A stretch of 64,000 nt of DNA from Pycnopodia helianthoides (Eukaryota; Echinodermata; Asteroidea; Forcipulatida; Asteriidae): positions 565,501-629,500 of the forward strand of contig CM063250.1 in assembly GCA_032158295.1 (NCBI GenBank), read 5' to 3'. Below are positions 23,677 through 36,833 of this stretch, in pieces; positions within the stretch are counted from its first letter, which is position 1, and the number at the start of each line of letters is the position of its first letter. Under the pieces are notes generated by a model that saw only the letters and a list, made by a program, of their open reading frames with translations, searched no databases and was not told the origin of the DNA. Made by a program: the position numbers and the translations under genes.

Positions 23677-26600
23677 ATGGCAAATGAACCTAAAATCACA
23701 ACTATCAAAGAACTGCGACCAGGAATGAAAAACCTGAACATGGCTTTTATCGTCCTTGAATTAGGTACAGTATTTTATCATGAGCTTCGTCCAGAGTTCA
23801 TTTTTCCATGAGGACTGTGCGTGAAAACTTGGGACCAGTATTTTTATGTTTAACTTTATGCTCGGACCTTTATAAAAAATGTAATAATGAATTATGACAA
23901 TTGAATAATTTGCTTATCAATTTGTTATTTTTGTACAACTTTTCTGCAAGCTTTAATTTGTTTATATTTTGATGGTATGTTTGTAAGTAACTTTTGAAAA
24001 TTGATAAGACAAAAATCTCCTTGATTTCACCAAAGGCCTGGAGCAAGGCACAAAGGCTGAAAATTTAATAATTGAAATGAAGCGTTCATCACGGTGATCT
24101 TGTTCAGTTGGCGGATTTGTTTACTTTGAACTCTTTTTGCCATCTTGGACTTGGCACTCGAACTTCCTCGGACCTTCCAGACGAGTTTGTGAAGTTTTAG
24201 TGGCGAGTCTTGGAGGGCTACAAGTGTTTGAAATAACAAATCTGCCCCTTTAAACAAGTTGGTGCATATAACCATTGATTAAAGGTGCTTACTAAAACTT
24301 AAAAGCAGCTTCGCCAAGGTCATAGAACTAATGGTTGTTGACACTATTACCATTCTTTGTAGATTTAGGCTGGTTAAAGCTGCAGAGAATTACTAATTTG
24401 GGGAAATGTTTTCAATCATTAAAAAGGTTAATCAACCAGGCAAAATAGAAGCATTCATCAGTCCTGTAGTTTCATGGGGACCACATTGCCTCCATTACCC
24501 AGGACTCGGCCTTGGTGCCTCTAACAAATGTTCTCATAGACTTTCCAATACTTTGACTGAGGTGCCCTCAATAGAGAAAGTGGCCTTGCCCCTTCAAGAA
24601 GGAAATTCCAGGCGTAATTGATTTATTTTGTGACATTGTAAAGGGGATCTGAACCTCTCACCAGTGGTTTACACCATGTAGCTTTACAGTTGAGTTGATG
24701 TTTTACTCCCTTTTTTCACCAGGTTAAAAGTGACTTTTCTTGTTTGTCCTGAATCTGTAGGTGCTTCATCCAAAACAAAAGACGGGCATGAGGTTCGTTC
24801 TTGTAAAGTGGCAGATAAAAGTGCCTGCATTAACATGTCAGTATGGGATGAACTAGGCAGAATTGTTCAACCAGGAGACATGCTCAAATTAACAAAAGGG
24901 TAAAATAATAACCACAAGTGTTACAAACATTTTTTGTTTCAGCTTTAAGAACTCATACAACCCTGAAAATATATTAATGAAAATTTGACAAATTAAAATA
25001 TTTGTTTTTATTTTGAAATCATTTAATGCATTTTGTTTATGTTTTGCTTCACTTACTTAAGTTAAAGTATAAGTTATACTTGAAACAAGCTGCAATGCCA
25101 TGCTGTCTCTGGCCAAGATTGCAAACTCCAGCCTTTTGAGTTTGGTTTGGCCTTTTTTCCATTTGCCAGTCGGATTAAATGCAATGTAGCAAGTCTGTTT
25201 AATCTGAATAGCCCCCTTGTACCTCCACTAGGGGGCTGTGCCCCCCCCTGGACCTCTACCTCATTGTATTTTCAGGAGATGGGGCAGTAACCCACTGATA
25301 TCCCTGAATCAAATGTTGCTACCATAAACCCCTCATTGTTCCATGTAAAGTTGTTAATTTTTCCTTTTTTTTCTTCTCTAAAATTCTCTTAGATAAATTA
25401 TAATTTTTTCCAGTTTGTTATTCTTCCGTTGTGTTCACTAACGCTGCCTAAAATCTTCATCTCTAAAATTGATGATTTATGTACGCAGGTATGCATCTCT
25501 ATGGCGAGGTTGTTTAACACTGTACAGTGGAATGGGTGGAAAGTTGCACAAAATAGGAGAGTAAGTATATTTCCATCCAAAAAGTGCTTAAAAGATCCGT
25601 GCAGAGAAGACAATGGCTGGAGAGAAAAGATAATTGGTTCCCCCAGGCTTAAAACCAGGCTTTCTGCCTGTTCTCTCCCATACACTCTAGCTTTGCCCAG
25701 ATGTAGAACAAAGAGACAATTTAATTTAGCTTTTTCTCATGTACTGCATCTCTTTGGAACTCCTTGCCTGGTGCATGTTTCCCTCCATCCTTAGACTATT
25801 TTAAGATGAATTTCAATTCCTGCCCTCACCTTCCCCTCCCCAAGAGTGGCTTTTAATGTTGTTTCGGATGAACTTGCATACAATTTTTTATTTTCTTTTA
25901 TAAAATAAAAAATGTGTGAGAAAAATCTTAGAAAAGATCTGAATGGAAATTGAAACCAGTATTTCAGGTTTTGGAGCAGCAGGTCAGGATTTGAGCCCAG
26001 CCCCACGTATAAGTGAAAGGCAAGAAAAGTAAGGCTGCTGCCGTGTACAGTGTTTATATGTTAACATCTCTTTACTACTTTCTTGCACAGGTTTTGCATG
26101 GTGTTTTCTGAAATTCCAAACATGAGTGAACCAAATGCTGATTTTATCGCTCAACAAAAAGTAGTAAGTAGTTTGTCAACATCAGAAAATGTTTTACTTC
26201 TTTCATTTTTATATTAAAAAGAAGAACCCCATCAAGTCTTCCACACTGCAGCCATCATCACACACATGAAGTTCCTAACAGCCACTACATAGATAGTTAT
26301 ACAGGGAGCAATGTCATCAGCAGCACCAGACTATTGTAGATGTTAGCCTCGTTCGGGATATATTTTTCCATACCAGTGTACAAAGAACATGGCTGCAAAA
26401 TGGCAATCGGAGCCTAAGCTGAAGCCAAACCTGTGGTTGTCTAAAAGCATACAGACATTTTCTTTAAGCCCACCTTGGAAGAAAATGTTCCTTCTTATTT
26501 TAAACTGATTTTTTGTGGTGTTGTCATCTTGTTTTCTTTTCCATTTAAGCCAATGTAACTAAATCAAGACCTGGAGGAAATAGTCTGTCCCCTCTTTAGC

Positions 26601-27271
26601 AGATAGAGAACTAGTATTCAATGTTTCATGTGAACATATGGAACATGACAAAGATGTTGACAGTGTGATAAACGCCAGTTATTCTTTCTTTTGTTTTCAC
26701 TAGGGTCTTCAGGAAGCGAGAAGTAATTCCCCTACTGGGCCGGGGTCAAGTGATGGAAGATCGCCCAATAATGGAGGTAGGATGGAAAATTATTCAGCAC
26801 TTTCATTTGAACACTTCTAGCTTAGTTACTTATGGTGGCCTTTTACATTGTTGTTATCTGTTGTCTACCACAAGCACTTGTGGGGCTACAGGTGTACGCC
26901 TTTCTACGGATCTCATTGATTTATTTGCTTTTGCCTTGGCTCATCTGGTAGTTTTGCCTTCTTCTTTTTTATGGTGCAATTTTAATGGCTTTATAATAAA
27001 TAATAATAATGAAAACAAATATTTTAATGGTTTATATTTGTTCATCTCCTTTGCACTAAAATGTACAGGTCCAAGAATGGGAGCCAATGGCAACCAGAAC
27101 CCCAAAAGTGCTTTTGAACAACAACCTGCAAGACCCCCTACCCCTCCCATGGGTAACTTCTCACAACCTCACTCAAATCGAAGTGGTATGGGCCAAGGAG
27201 GCACCAAGAATGGCATGGGCCCAGGCTTTTCCACCGATCCCAGAGGGGGTAGAGGAAGGAGAGGAAGATAG
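23677..27271 (+). CDS. nabp: SOSS complex subunit B / single-stranded DNA-binding protein (NABP1/2 homologue), 6 exons
   Basis: SOSS-B binds single-stranded DNA through an OB fold and, with INTS3 and INIP, acts in double-strand-break signalling and repair in the nucleus. Exons: 23677-23764, 24761-24899, 25489-25560, 26091-26163, 26704-26776 and 27069-27271. They sum to 648 nt, or 215 residues, against 211 in human NABP2. Recognisable family segments are [71 protein letters not shown] and [20 protein letters not shown], covering the OB fold (about residues 8-110). The rest is a low-complexity Gly/Pro/Asn tail ending GGRGRRGR, as expected for the family. All introns are GT-AG. Vertebrates have two paralogues; this looks like the single pre-duplication gene, so I use a neutral symbol. 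Confidence 0.95.
24466..24620 (+). repeat. dispersed repeat, copy 1 of 3
   Basis: The phrases GGCCTTGGTGCC, CATAGACTTTCCAA, AGTGGCCTTGCCC and TTCAAGAAGGAAATTCCAGG occur in the same order as in copies at 32588-32740 (plus) and 51415-51580 (minus), each about 150 bp. In nabp intron 1. Class unknown. Confidence 0.55.
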
Positions 27272-29056
27272 CATCAATAATTTCAATGTCCATTTCCTTT
27301 GCTTGTATGGATTAGTTTGTTGATCATGTTGTATTTAACCAATTCCTTTCTCCGCGCTCAATATAATTTGATATTCTTGGGCGGGGTAGGGTCTTGAGTG
27401 GGGTAAGGTAGGGAGGACCTTGGGTGGGGTAGAAGAGGGGGTATCATACATCATACAAGTCATTTTGTTTCAAAGTAAAGACCACTAAATTAAGATGTCA
27501 GGAAATGTATAACTTCTTACACTCCAAATTTGTATAATTAGACTTTCCCTTTGTATGAGTACGTTTATTCCTGCGCACATCTTCATTTTACACTTGGAAC
27601 TAAAACCTATGAACTTTTCATTTAAGTTGATGTCATCTGTTAGTGAAATATAGTTATATGTTATGTATTTGTTTTGTGTTTATACTTGCTTGGTATTTGT
27701 CTCGCCCTTAAAGGGAAACAAATTAGTATACTGTTAATTAAAGAAGATTAATCACAACCAAAATGACAACCTCTGGATATAATTTGTGAGTTCACACAAC
27801 CTAACAGATGTGGTTTGTGCAGTTATTGCTCTATATTCTGATAACCCTATGTTCGGACAATCCTATCTGAAAAACCCCATTGTGATTTACACAATAGGGT
27901 TGGAGTAAGGGTTAGGGTTAGAATTAGGAAAATACACTAGGTGTGTTGGAATAGTGTCGGAACATAGGTGTGTAACCGTTTGTTGGGTCCTTCCATTGTA
28001 GCTCTAGAGTTAGTCCCTTTTCTAAAGATATCCTCTCTAGGTACAAGTGACAAAGAAAACATTGTGGGTAAAATCCATTGTTTTCAGGACCCCCATAAGG
28101 GCTCTTGAGTCCGCCCACAAAATGCTGCATACATCAAAGGTTATAGAGCACCGAAGGCGCTTGCTGGGGAATTAGAGCTCTATCTATTGTTGGAACATGA
28201 AACATGCATGGGCGCCATTTGATGAAAATCCAGGCCTATATTAAATCTTTAAAATCCCTTTTGACACTTGTGTTTTGCATTCAGTCCTCCATCTGATCCA
28301 CATGATCTGTCCCCAAATTTAGTTAGGGATGGCCCAACTGTTATAGACACACTTTGGAGACTGAGTCATGTCGCTCGCTCGTAATAAGTTTACATTGTAA
28401 ACAAACCCCAAGCAAGCATGGCTGCTTCCGAGTGCTTCTGCTGTAAAGTGATAAGCAGCTATGCTTTTCCATTCACACTGAGCATTGCTTGTTTGGTTTG
28501 TTATAATGAGTAACCATGAGTCGTGTGACTCTTAGTTGCAAATTGTATCTATTTGGATGGTTCGATAGACAGGGCACTAAACACGTGAAGTGTTTGTCAG
28601 TAAATAATGTAAAAATTATATTGGTTTCAACTTGGACCACCCCCATGGTTTCATAAATCATCTGGAGTTGAAAAATTATTTGTTTCTTAACGGGATTTTA
28701 ATTATTTGTGAAGAGATTATGATTAAATATGATTTCTTTGTAATGAACTACTTGAACTCGCATATTGAATTCATTTGCCCGAGTCACAATTTTAGAGGCT
28801 GTTCTATTTTTACTAGGGTTAGAATTAAGAGAATGACATTATTTTTAAAATGTGCTAACATGCAACAGTCGTTGGTATTACGTGACTGAATGATTAATCT
28901 AGTTTCCTTGTCGGCCAATGATTATTTGAAGTAATCTTAAGGGTAATTGAGCACCACCCTATTGCCCGCCATGTGCGCGCCACCATGCGTTCTAAAAGTG
29001 CCAGCTTCCATTGACTCATCGTGGCGAAGTTCTGTTCTTCCTGAAATTTGGACAAA
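27272..29056. other. nabp 3' region and nabp-zc3h15 intergenic space
   Basis: No coding exon is visible. An ATTAAA at about 27737-27742 is a possible nabp polyadenylation signal. Just before zc3h15 the sequence becomes CG-richer (CCCGCCATGTGCGCGCCACC, 28966-28985), consistent with a promoter and 5' UTR. Confidence 0.35.
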
Positions 29057-32000
29057 ATGCCGCCCAAAAAAGCAGACAAGCCGAGTAAAAAGAATGTAGA
29101 GAAGAAAAAAGACAAACTAATAGAGGTAAGTTAACGTATAAACATAACATATTTGGTTGTTACGAAACCTCTGTGTCATTTTTAGGTCATAGAAATATGT
29201 CTTTCAAAATGTTTGTCATGTCATGTGTTTTTTCGGTCTGTCCTTTTCTTTCAAGTTTCATCACATATTGCAATCGGTATCATGAATGTATGTTGTAATT
29301 TTCTGACCCTTCCTCCATGGTCTGACTAAACAGGAATCTCATTTTTGTTTAAAAAAAATTGGACAGTCGGGCTACACACTAGGAAACCAAAGAACAGTAT
29401 TTGTTTTGTTGTAAAAAAAATGCCATATCCGACCTACATTGTAAATAAAACATGCCTGAAAAAGGTTAACAAAAATTATGAATGATTGAATGTTGATTGA
29501 TCTTTTATTTTAGTAAAGTTGTTAGTGTTAAGTGTTATGTAGTTCTTCGAGGCTAATTCTACCTCAAGTATGTCAATGGCTAGTCCGAGTTAATACTGGA
29601 CTCAACAATGCTTTTTTTATTATTACATTTGGACATTATCTGGCGCATGATGTAATTCACTTTTTGTAAAGGTCCGAGTGAATGCTCATGTGTTTGTTTG
29701 TTCCTGTGTACGAATGCCCGTCGTAAAAATACACGATCTCGATTCAAACCCCAAAAGCAGGAAGTGACAACAATTTGCTGCACTTGATGTCATTATCATG
29801 TCACACTCACACACAGTGTAAAGTCTGCTCATGCCTTCAAAGTTCAATACCGCTGGCAAAATGGGATGTAACACAGCTCCACTGTAAAGTCTGCCATCTT
29901 TACGGGCAATGTATTATATTTTTAATTTTTGTGTAAATTCCACGTTGGGAAGCCAGCTTTAAACTTGAGTATGCCTTGACTCCAGTCAGTGCTTCTAAAA
30001 CAAATTGCATTTAAAAAAAAAAAATAGAAATTTACAGCTTATTGCATGGCATTAGGCCAAGTAAAAAAAACGTGTTTCGCATCCCTGCCCGCTTCCTTTT
30101 TTGAGGCCGCCTGGATTTATTTAATATTGTTTTATTTCCCCAAAATGAGAAAATCATATAAAAAATTACAACAAATCCGTCGGAAAATAAATACTTGCGA
30201 TTGTTTATTTCCAGTAAAACATGCATGCACATATAAGTCTGGCTTTCTTCTCCATGTTCCATACAATAGTACGAAGGCGAGTACAGGAAACACACAACTC
30301 AAATTTCCAGGGTTGGAAGATGCACGGTGGAGTCTAATTTTAACCTCACTCCTGTTATATATTTCATGCAAATTATAACCTCTGTTCATATACATGTACA
30401 AATGTACACATCGATCTCGCCATACAATTTTTTCCCAATGTGCATCTTCGACCGATTGTTAAATCACAGAGATTTCAGTGCAAAAGAAGTTCTAAAATAA
30501 AAAATAAAAAATAAAAAGACCCGCTTCCTCCTTTTTTTTTAAGCCCGAGCTTGAAATACGTTTGTTTTTTTTACTTGGCCTTATCCTTGTTTATTACAAT
30601 ACAAGGCACTGCTAGGGTTAAGCCCTACCATTGATGTTTCACTCGCAGCTTGTCATAATGTAATTTGTATTTTATTTGTCATTATCACTTGCTTTTTGTA
30701 TCGGTTTTCAGGATAAGACATTTGGACTTAAAAACAAAAAGGGGGCAAAGACACAAAACTACATAAAAACCGTCACAACACAGGTCAAGCAAGGCAACCA
30801 GAAGGCTAAGGTAAGTTACAATTAATTCTGTTTCATTTTGCTGTTTAAGAGTTTATCCCATTCCTTTAAAAAAGATTCTTACCCACAGTCTTTCTTTTTG
30901 AATAGAAGAAGAATCAGATAAGTAAATAGCAGGAAGTGACTGGTCAAAGTTCACTTGTTTTCTTTGTTTTCCTCAAAGCATTCTGAAATCGTATTAACTC
31001 CTGAGGAGTATGCAGCCCCTGTGGCTGAATGGATTATCATTAGATACATTGGCAGTATCAATTCACTCCTGTCTGAAGTACCTGATTTTAACCCCATCCT
31101 AAAGGTCTCTAACTCTTAGGTTACTTAAACTTCCAATACTTAATCCTATTGCAGGTCAAGGACGAAGTTGATAAGAAGACTAAGAAGAAGCAAGAGCAAG
31201 ATGAGCTGAATCTACTCTTTAAGCCCGTTGCTATCCAGCAGAAGGTGGCTAAGGGTAGGTACAGCTTGATTATTAAAAGCAGTGTTCCTTCTGTCTATTC
31301 AAACGTTAGGCGGCCAACCTCGCTACTTTCACTCAGCGACCACTCGCTCATTTTTTGCCTATTTCACCACCTTACTGTAAACATTTGCCATAAAAGAAAA
31401 AACTAGTTGAAAAAGCTCATTTTGTGTCATTTATGAGTTTTTCCTTGTCTGCTATGTATGAAGAATTCACAATCTAGGCGTGTAGATGGAATCATCACAC
31501 ACATGTGTTAGCGCTGCATTCTTTTCAGATTTTTGAGTGAGCAACTTGGAGGTCCTATTTCAAAATTCTGGCTAGGTTCCTGATCAAGTATCTCAAGCAC
31601 AGCCTAAAACACTGACCCCCCCCCCCCATGCTGAGTAGTGATTAATCTATTTCAAGGATGAGAAATGTTAAGCTTTTATCTGAATGCATACCTTTTTATG
31701 TCCATCTGGTGAAAAAAAGAGATATAAAGATGCAAAGAAATCCTCCACTCTGATCTATTTCTCTAGTGGGGGCTGAGGATGTTGTTTTCAGAAGCTCTTT
31801 GCTTATCAAAATGTGGAAATGCCATCGCTTCAAAACACTCCTACAATTTGGATCTTAGTTTCAGACCTTCATGTTTGACCCTTATGAAACTTTTGACCCT
31901 GGTGAAATATACAACCGTTGTCAAACATTTGACCCTGGTTAAAAATTTGACCCTAGTGAAACAAGGAGAAAAAATGAGGAAGATTTTCATTGATCAGCAT

Positions 32001-35000
32001 TGTTTGATTCTTAAAAACAAACATGTCATCTTCATTAATTGACCTTAAATACATAAGACATCACTTGAGTAGGCCACCCCTGTGTAGAGGTCAAAATGTG
32101 CTTGCTCACTGGCCATCCTGTGCGATGCGCATACTTAGATTTGTCATTGTTTCATGATCCATGAACAGTGAATGTTTGTACGAGTTTTAAGCACAATCAT
32201 TGTTAGTTTTAAAGTCAAGTTTTTCCACCTTCCATCTTTAGGACTTTCTGAGATTGGATTAACCCTCATTGACCATTCTTTTTTTGTTTACAGGTGTGGA
32301 CCCTAAGACAGTGGTATGTGCTTTCTTCAAGCAGGGTACTTGCACTAAGGGAGACAAGTGTAAATTCTCTCATGATCTGGCCGTGGAGAGGAAAGCGGCC
32401 AAGAGAAATTTATATGAAGACTCCAGGGAAGATGAACTTGCTAACGGTGAGTAACTTTGATATATCAAAAACATGGAAATTGATAGACAATGTGTCCTTG
32501 ATTGCCCTTTTACCTTAGTGTTGTTCATCCACTTCAGGATGTAGCCCTCTGTCAGATTCATCCACGTTGTTCTTTCCTTAGCCATTCTGCAGGCCTGGAA
32601 TTACCTGGAGGTCTCTGTTGCCCTGGTTTTGGCCTTGGTGCCCCTTCAAAAGTTTCCCATAGACTCTAACAAAAATTCCAATGGAAGTTCCTTTTGCAAA
32701 GCGAAAATGGCCTTGCCCTCTCAAAGACAAAATTTCAGGGCTGTGTTCTGGTCCAGATCTTCCCTGCGATCACTATACAGGCCTCGAATTACACGGCGGC
32801 CACGATGGCCAGTGCTGTCGATGCCCTTGTAACTTGCTGTGATGCCCCTCGAAAAAATACCCTTTTCTCATAAACCTGTTCATTGAGGTAATTACCTTAA
32901 ACCATATTGACCCTAATCTTGGCACATGTAACGTGTTAATCATAATAACAACCCTCAACGATATCCATTCATTCCTGGGTGAAGAGAGGCAATTAATGTT
33001 TAGTATCTTGTTAAGAGAAACAAGAGTCACCACAAGGTTTTGAACCTACTTTCTGATGACTCAACCACCAGAACTTGATTCAAGTTAATTGCCCAAAATG
33101 AGATAATTATGTTTGTTGTTGACGCTTTTTAATCATTGATTTTCTCACAGACACAATGGATAATTGGGACGAAGAAAAACTTAAAGAGGTCGTCGAGAAG
33201 AAACACAATGAAGAGATGGACACCGGGAAACCCAAGACAGACAAGGTGAGAGGTGAAAGGTCAGATACAGGTTAAGGCCTTGAAGATTATTGAGGTTAAT
33301 ACACTTGGCTTGGGTTCTTTAAACCTTCTGCATTAGGTGATGTTTGAAGCTGTGCATGGTGTAGATAGCAGGAAGTAACCATTGTTAGTAAACTTGCAGA
33401 TACATCATATGTAAATCTCTATTGGGAGGAGTGTCGGCTCTGAAGAGAGCCATTGTAGTCTGGAATAGTGTACTCTGCTCATCTTGTAGAGAATGCTGGA
33501 CTTCCGATGTGCATCCCTCCAGCCCTAAGCCTCAGCATCATCTGAGTAAACTGTTTGAAACGTCGAGACCACAACGGCTCTTTTAAGAGCAAACCCTCTA
33601 AACTCTTGTTTCTTGTTTTTGCTTGAGTTTGATAGTTCCAATACTGCACAGGTAAACCAAGCCCATAATGCCTCTTATAATGTGAGTCAATTGATTTGGT
33701 TGCAAGACAAGACAGTGTGCAGACATGGGCAGACATATCCTGGTTGTAATGCACAGGGGCTTAGATTCAATAAAAAACTTAATAAATTATTGAATTTTGT
33801 TTGTTTGATCAATCCTGTATGGCTAGGTGTGCAAGTTTTTCATCCAGGCCATTGAGGAATGTAAGTATGGCTGGTTTTGGGTGTGTCCCAATGGTGGAGA
33901 TAAGTGTATGTACCGACATGCCCTGCCTGTCGGCTTTGTCTTGAAGAGCCAGAAGAAGAAACAAGATGAGCAACAGGAAGAGCAGAAGATAACAATAGAG
34001 GAACTCATTGAGCAAGAGGTACTAGATCTTATAGTTATTTCCATTGGGTCTCCTGTATTCACAATTCATATTTGTCATTCAACTAGAAATATTTTTATCT
34101 GAAGTGGAATATTGACCCCCTTCTTTTGAAAAGGTTCCCGTCAAATTTAAGATACAAGGTTTTCATATTCTTATTTTACAAAGTGACAAAAAGAAAGAAT
34201 CTTTTACAGGTTTATCAATTATTCCAAGCTTGGGGTCTTGCTCCAACGCCAGTTACGGTCAATCAGTGATTTTGAAACTGCTTTCCAGATGGAGGCATCA
34301 AAATGACAGACAGAGTCCTAAACATAAGCAAGACTTGAAGACGAGTTTCTGAACAGGCCCTTGATTCCAAGCTGTCCCCTGTCTTCAGCTCTGACCTACA
34401 TCGTTTCTTTCATTTCAAACAGCGGTCAAAGTTAGGAGTCCATCAAACTAAAATCACCCTGGAGTCTTTCCTGGATTGGAAGAGGAAAAAGCTCCGTGAG
34501 AAGAAAGCTAAACTAGATAGTCAAATGAACAAGAAGAAGAATGACTTCAAACAAGGGAAGAGCTTAGGGGTAAGTAACCACCACCTATGGGATCGGACAA
34601 TGGACGTTATGACCTTGTTGACAACTGTGTCTTAACTGGGATTTACTCTCGCTATAGGATTCATGCTCACTTTGTTCTTCATTATTGTTACAGACCTTGT
34701 CAAAATAATCAACATTTTGTAATCTCTACAATTTTATGTCAAATGTTTAACTTTGTAAAAGTGTTCTCTATTTTGTTACTGACATTTTTATTTGGTCAGT
34801 TGTATCATTTCAAGAATTTACTAAAGTAAACTTGAATTGTCACTGAGGGATTCAATGCTTAATTGGTTTGGAGGCCGAGCATGGATTGATTATAAACGAT
34901 CTTTTATTTAGTTGAGTTTGTGATATTTTTGTTGTTTTTCAGATAACAGGGCGTGAGTTATTTGCCTTCAATCCAGACATGGTAGGAGAAGATGACGATG

Positions 35001-36833
35001 ATGCTGCTGATGATACAAGATACAACAGGGAGAGTGACAATGAAGAGGTGGGTGCAATAACAAGCTTTTCTTACCAACCTTCTTTCTTAACTCTCAAAAA
35101 CTTACAAATATTTTCTATCATCTCTCCATTTTTTTTTTCCAGGAGGAAGTCGCAGTGAAAGAAATCAGGCTAGAAAACTTCACTGCCGAGGAAGTGGATA
35201 GTTCAGGAAAAATATCAACGAACAGTCAGAAAAAAGGAGAGACGAGTACAGTCAATGGGGCATCGTTGCCTGGAGTTAGATCTCAAGAAAACCAACAAGA
35301 AGGTAAGCAATCATGCTGACAAAGAATTATCTATACTTAGTTCTACTCTTCGTCTACCAGGATTTCAAAAATAAACTCCTCCAAATTTTTGTGTCTTATC
35401 TACCCGGGTAGACTCTTCTTTGTTTCTTTTTTTAATGTTCTGGCTTCTACCTTTGTACGTTGCCCTAATCTCTGTCTTTTTTCCTTTTTTTTCCCATGTG
35501 CTTTGTTTATTGTATCTGTACTATTGTGTTTGTCTTCTGTACGAGCACTCCCTAATACAAGGTCTGCTTATTTGGCTGTGCCCCCAAAGTCTATCCTACT
35601 TTAACTTCTTTATACTCATTGTATTCATATTGATTGGTTTTGGTAATAAATGTTAATTGATTGATTGATTGACTGATTGATAGATTGATTAATTGATTGA
35701 ATGTGTTCTGTTTGGTTATATTTCCTGTACTGCATGTGTTATTATTGACTATTTTGTTATCTTTGTAATGTTACACCTGTGTTTATATTCTAGTATTTGT
35801 ATAGTCACTTTTATTCATCTACCAATTACTGTATGGGTCATTTTGTACATTCTATTGATGTCTATTTTATTGATATACCTTTGCTTATTTACAAGTTAAT
35901 CCATTTTCGCTGTTTATTTGGATGTATTTTTCGGGGGGCTTTCTTGCCTTGCATGCATGGTTTGATAAACTAAGTTTTTTATGCTTTTCGAAAAATTGTA
36001 CTATTTATTACGTTAAAATTAACATTATTTAAAAAATAATTAATTTATAATGCCTCAAAGCATTTTTACAAATGAAAATTATATGTTATTTTGCATGTGT
36101 TCTCAAATATAGTATTTTTTATATGTTTATAAATTTGTAAAAAATACATAAATCATGCTTGAAATACCTGGGAGTATTTTTGTCAATGTACGGTCATTAT
36201 CATTAATTTAAATGGTGTTTGAAGCTTTGCATGGTGTGGAGAATAATAGAAACTATAAATATAAATATAAGTATGAATAGTAAACTTGCGGGTACAACCA
36301 TGGGTAAAATGTCTCTTTTGAAGGAGTGGTGGCTCTGAAAAGAGCCGGTTTGGTCTCAACGTTTCGAACAGTATACTCTACTCTGCAGCATTCTCCTGAA
36401 GACGAGCAGAGTATACTGTTCGAAACATCAAGACCAAACCGGCTCTTTTCAGAGCCACCACTCCTTCAAAAGAGACATTTTACCCATGGTTGTACCCGCA
36501 AGTTTACTATTCATATTTATATTTATATTTATAGTTTCTCTTATCATTAATTTAAAATGATATTGTAATCCTTTTCATCATTCAAGATAATTTCTTAAAT
36601 CTATCTTATGTATTCATCTAGATGAGGACAGTAAACTAGACCAAGCAGCAGCTCTACCTCCTTCTGAAGACCTCACTTGTCAAGGAGCCAGTGCTGATCC
36701 CACTTCTGCCACCGTTAACGGCATCCCAGTTGATGAGAATCTATTCATGGAGGATGTAGAGGTGGATGAAGATCTCTTTGATCAGGACCTGGATCTGGAA
36801 GATGAATTACAAGACCTCGAACTGAATGGTTGA
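29057..36833 (+). CDS. zc3h15: zinc finger CCCH domain-containing protein 15 (DFRP1), 10 exons
   Basis: ZC3H15/DFRP1 binds and stabilises the GTPase DRG1 in the cytoplasm. Exons: 29057-29125, 30712-30810, 31155-31254, 32294-32446, 33151-33245, 33827-34018, 34423-34569, 34943-35047, 35143-35302 and 36622-36833. They sum to 1332 nt, or 443 residues, slightly longer than the human protein (426). The N-terminus [20 protein letters not shown] and the segment [18 protein letters not shown] are typical. The first CCCH finger is [19 protein letters not shown] (about 98-116); the second lies in exon 6 (about 174-203, CKFF...[13 protein letters not shown]). The DRG-binding segment follows ([29 protein letters not shown]), and the C-terminus is acidic, ending [15 protein letters not shown]. 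The start ATG in AAAATGCC lies in a CG-richer region. Introns 5 and 9 carry related inverted-repeat elements. Confidence 0.96.
31870..31965 (+). repeat. short imperfect tandem repeat
   Basis: The motif TTTGACCCT(G/A)G(G/T)TGAAA or TTAAAA recurs about four times in zc3h15 intron 3, with GTCAAACA in one unit. Units are about 18-30 bp. Confidence 0.5.
32588..32835 (+). repeat. dispersed repeat, copy 2 of 3
   Basis: Contains CTCTGTTGCCCTGGTTTTGG, CCTTGGTGCCCCTTCAAAAG, TTTCCCATAGACTCTAA and GAAAATGGCCTTGCCCTCTC, nearly the same as the minus-strand copy at 51415-51580. A second partial unit begins at 32779 (AGGCCTCGAATTACACGGCG). In zc3h15 intron 4. Confidence 0.65.
33325..33605. mobile_element. 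inverted-repeat element, diverged copy
   Basis: Contains GTTTGAAGCTGTGCATGGTG, AGTAAACTTGCAGATAC, GGCTCTGAAGAGAGCC and AAACTGTTTGAAACGTCGAG, in the same order as the element at 36210-36545. The two are copies of one family inside the same gene (zc3h15 introns 5 and 9). This copy no longer folds perfectly. Confidence 0.6.
35640..35702 (+). repeat. TTGA tetranucleotide microsatellite
   Basis: TTGATTGATTGATTGACTGA and related repeats of TTGA/TAGA, in zc3h15 intron 9. Confidence 0.85.
36240..36545. mobile_element. foldback element
   Basis: A near-perfect inverted repeat. The left arm has GAAACTATAAATATAAATAT, GGGTAAAATGTCTCTTTTGA and GGCTCTGAAAAGAGCCGGTT; the right arm has their reverse complements, ending ATATTTATAGTTTC. 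The short centre lies near 36385-36400. It sits in zc3h15 intron 9, about 80 bp before exon 10, so the pre-mRNA should form a long hairpin next to the last splice acceptor. Confidence 0.8.

Noticed and set aside
27893..27926. Telomere-like GGGTTAGGGTTAG
   Set aside because: Only about two perfect TTAGGG units; too short for an interstitial telomeric array.
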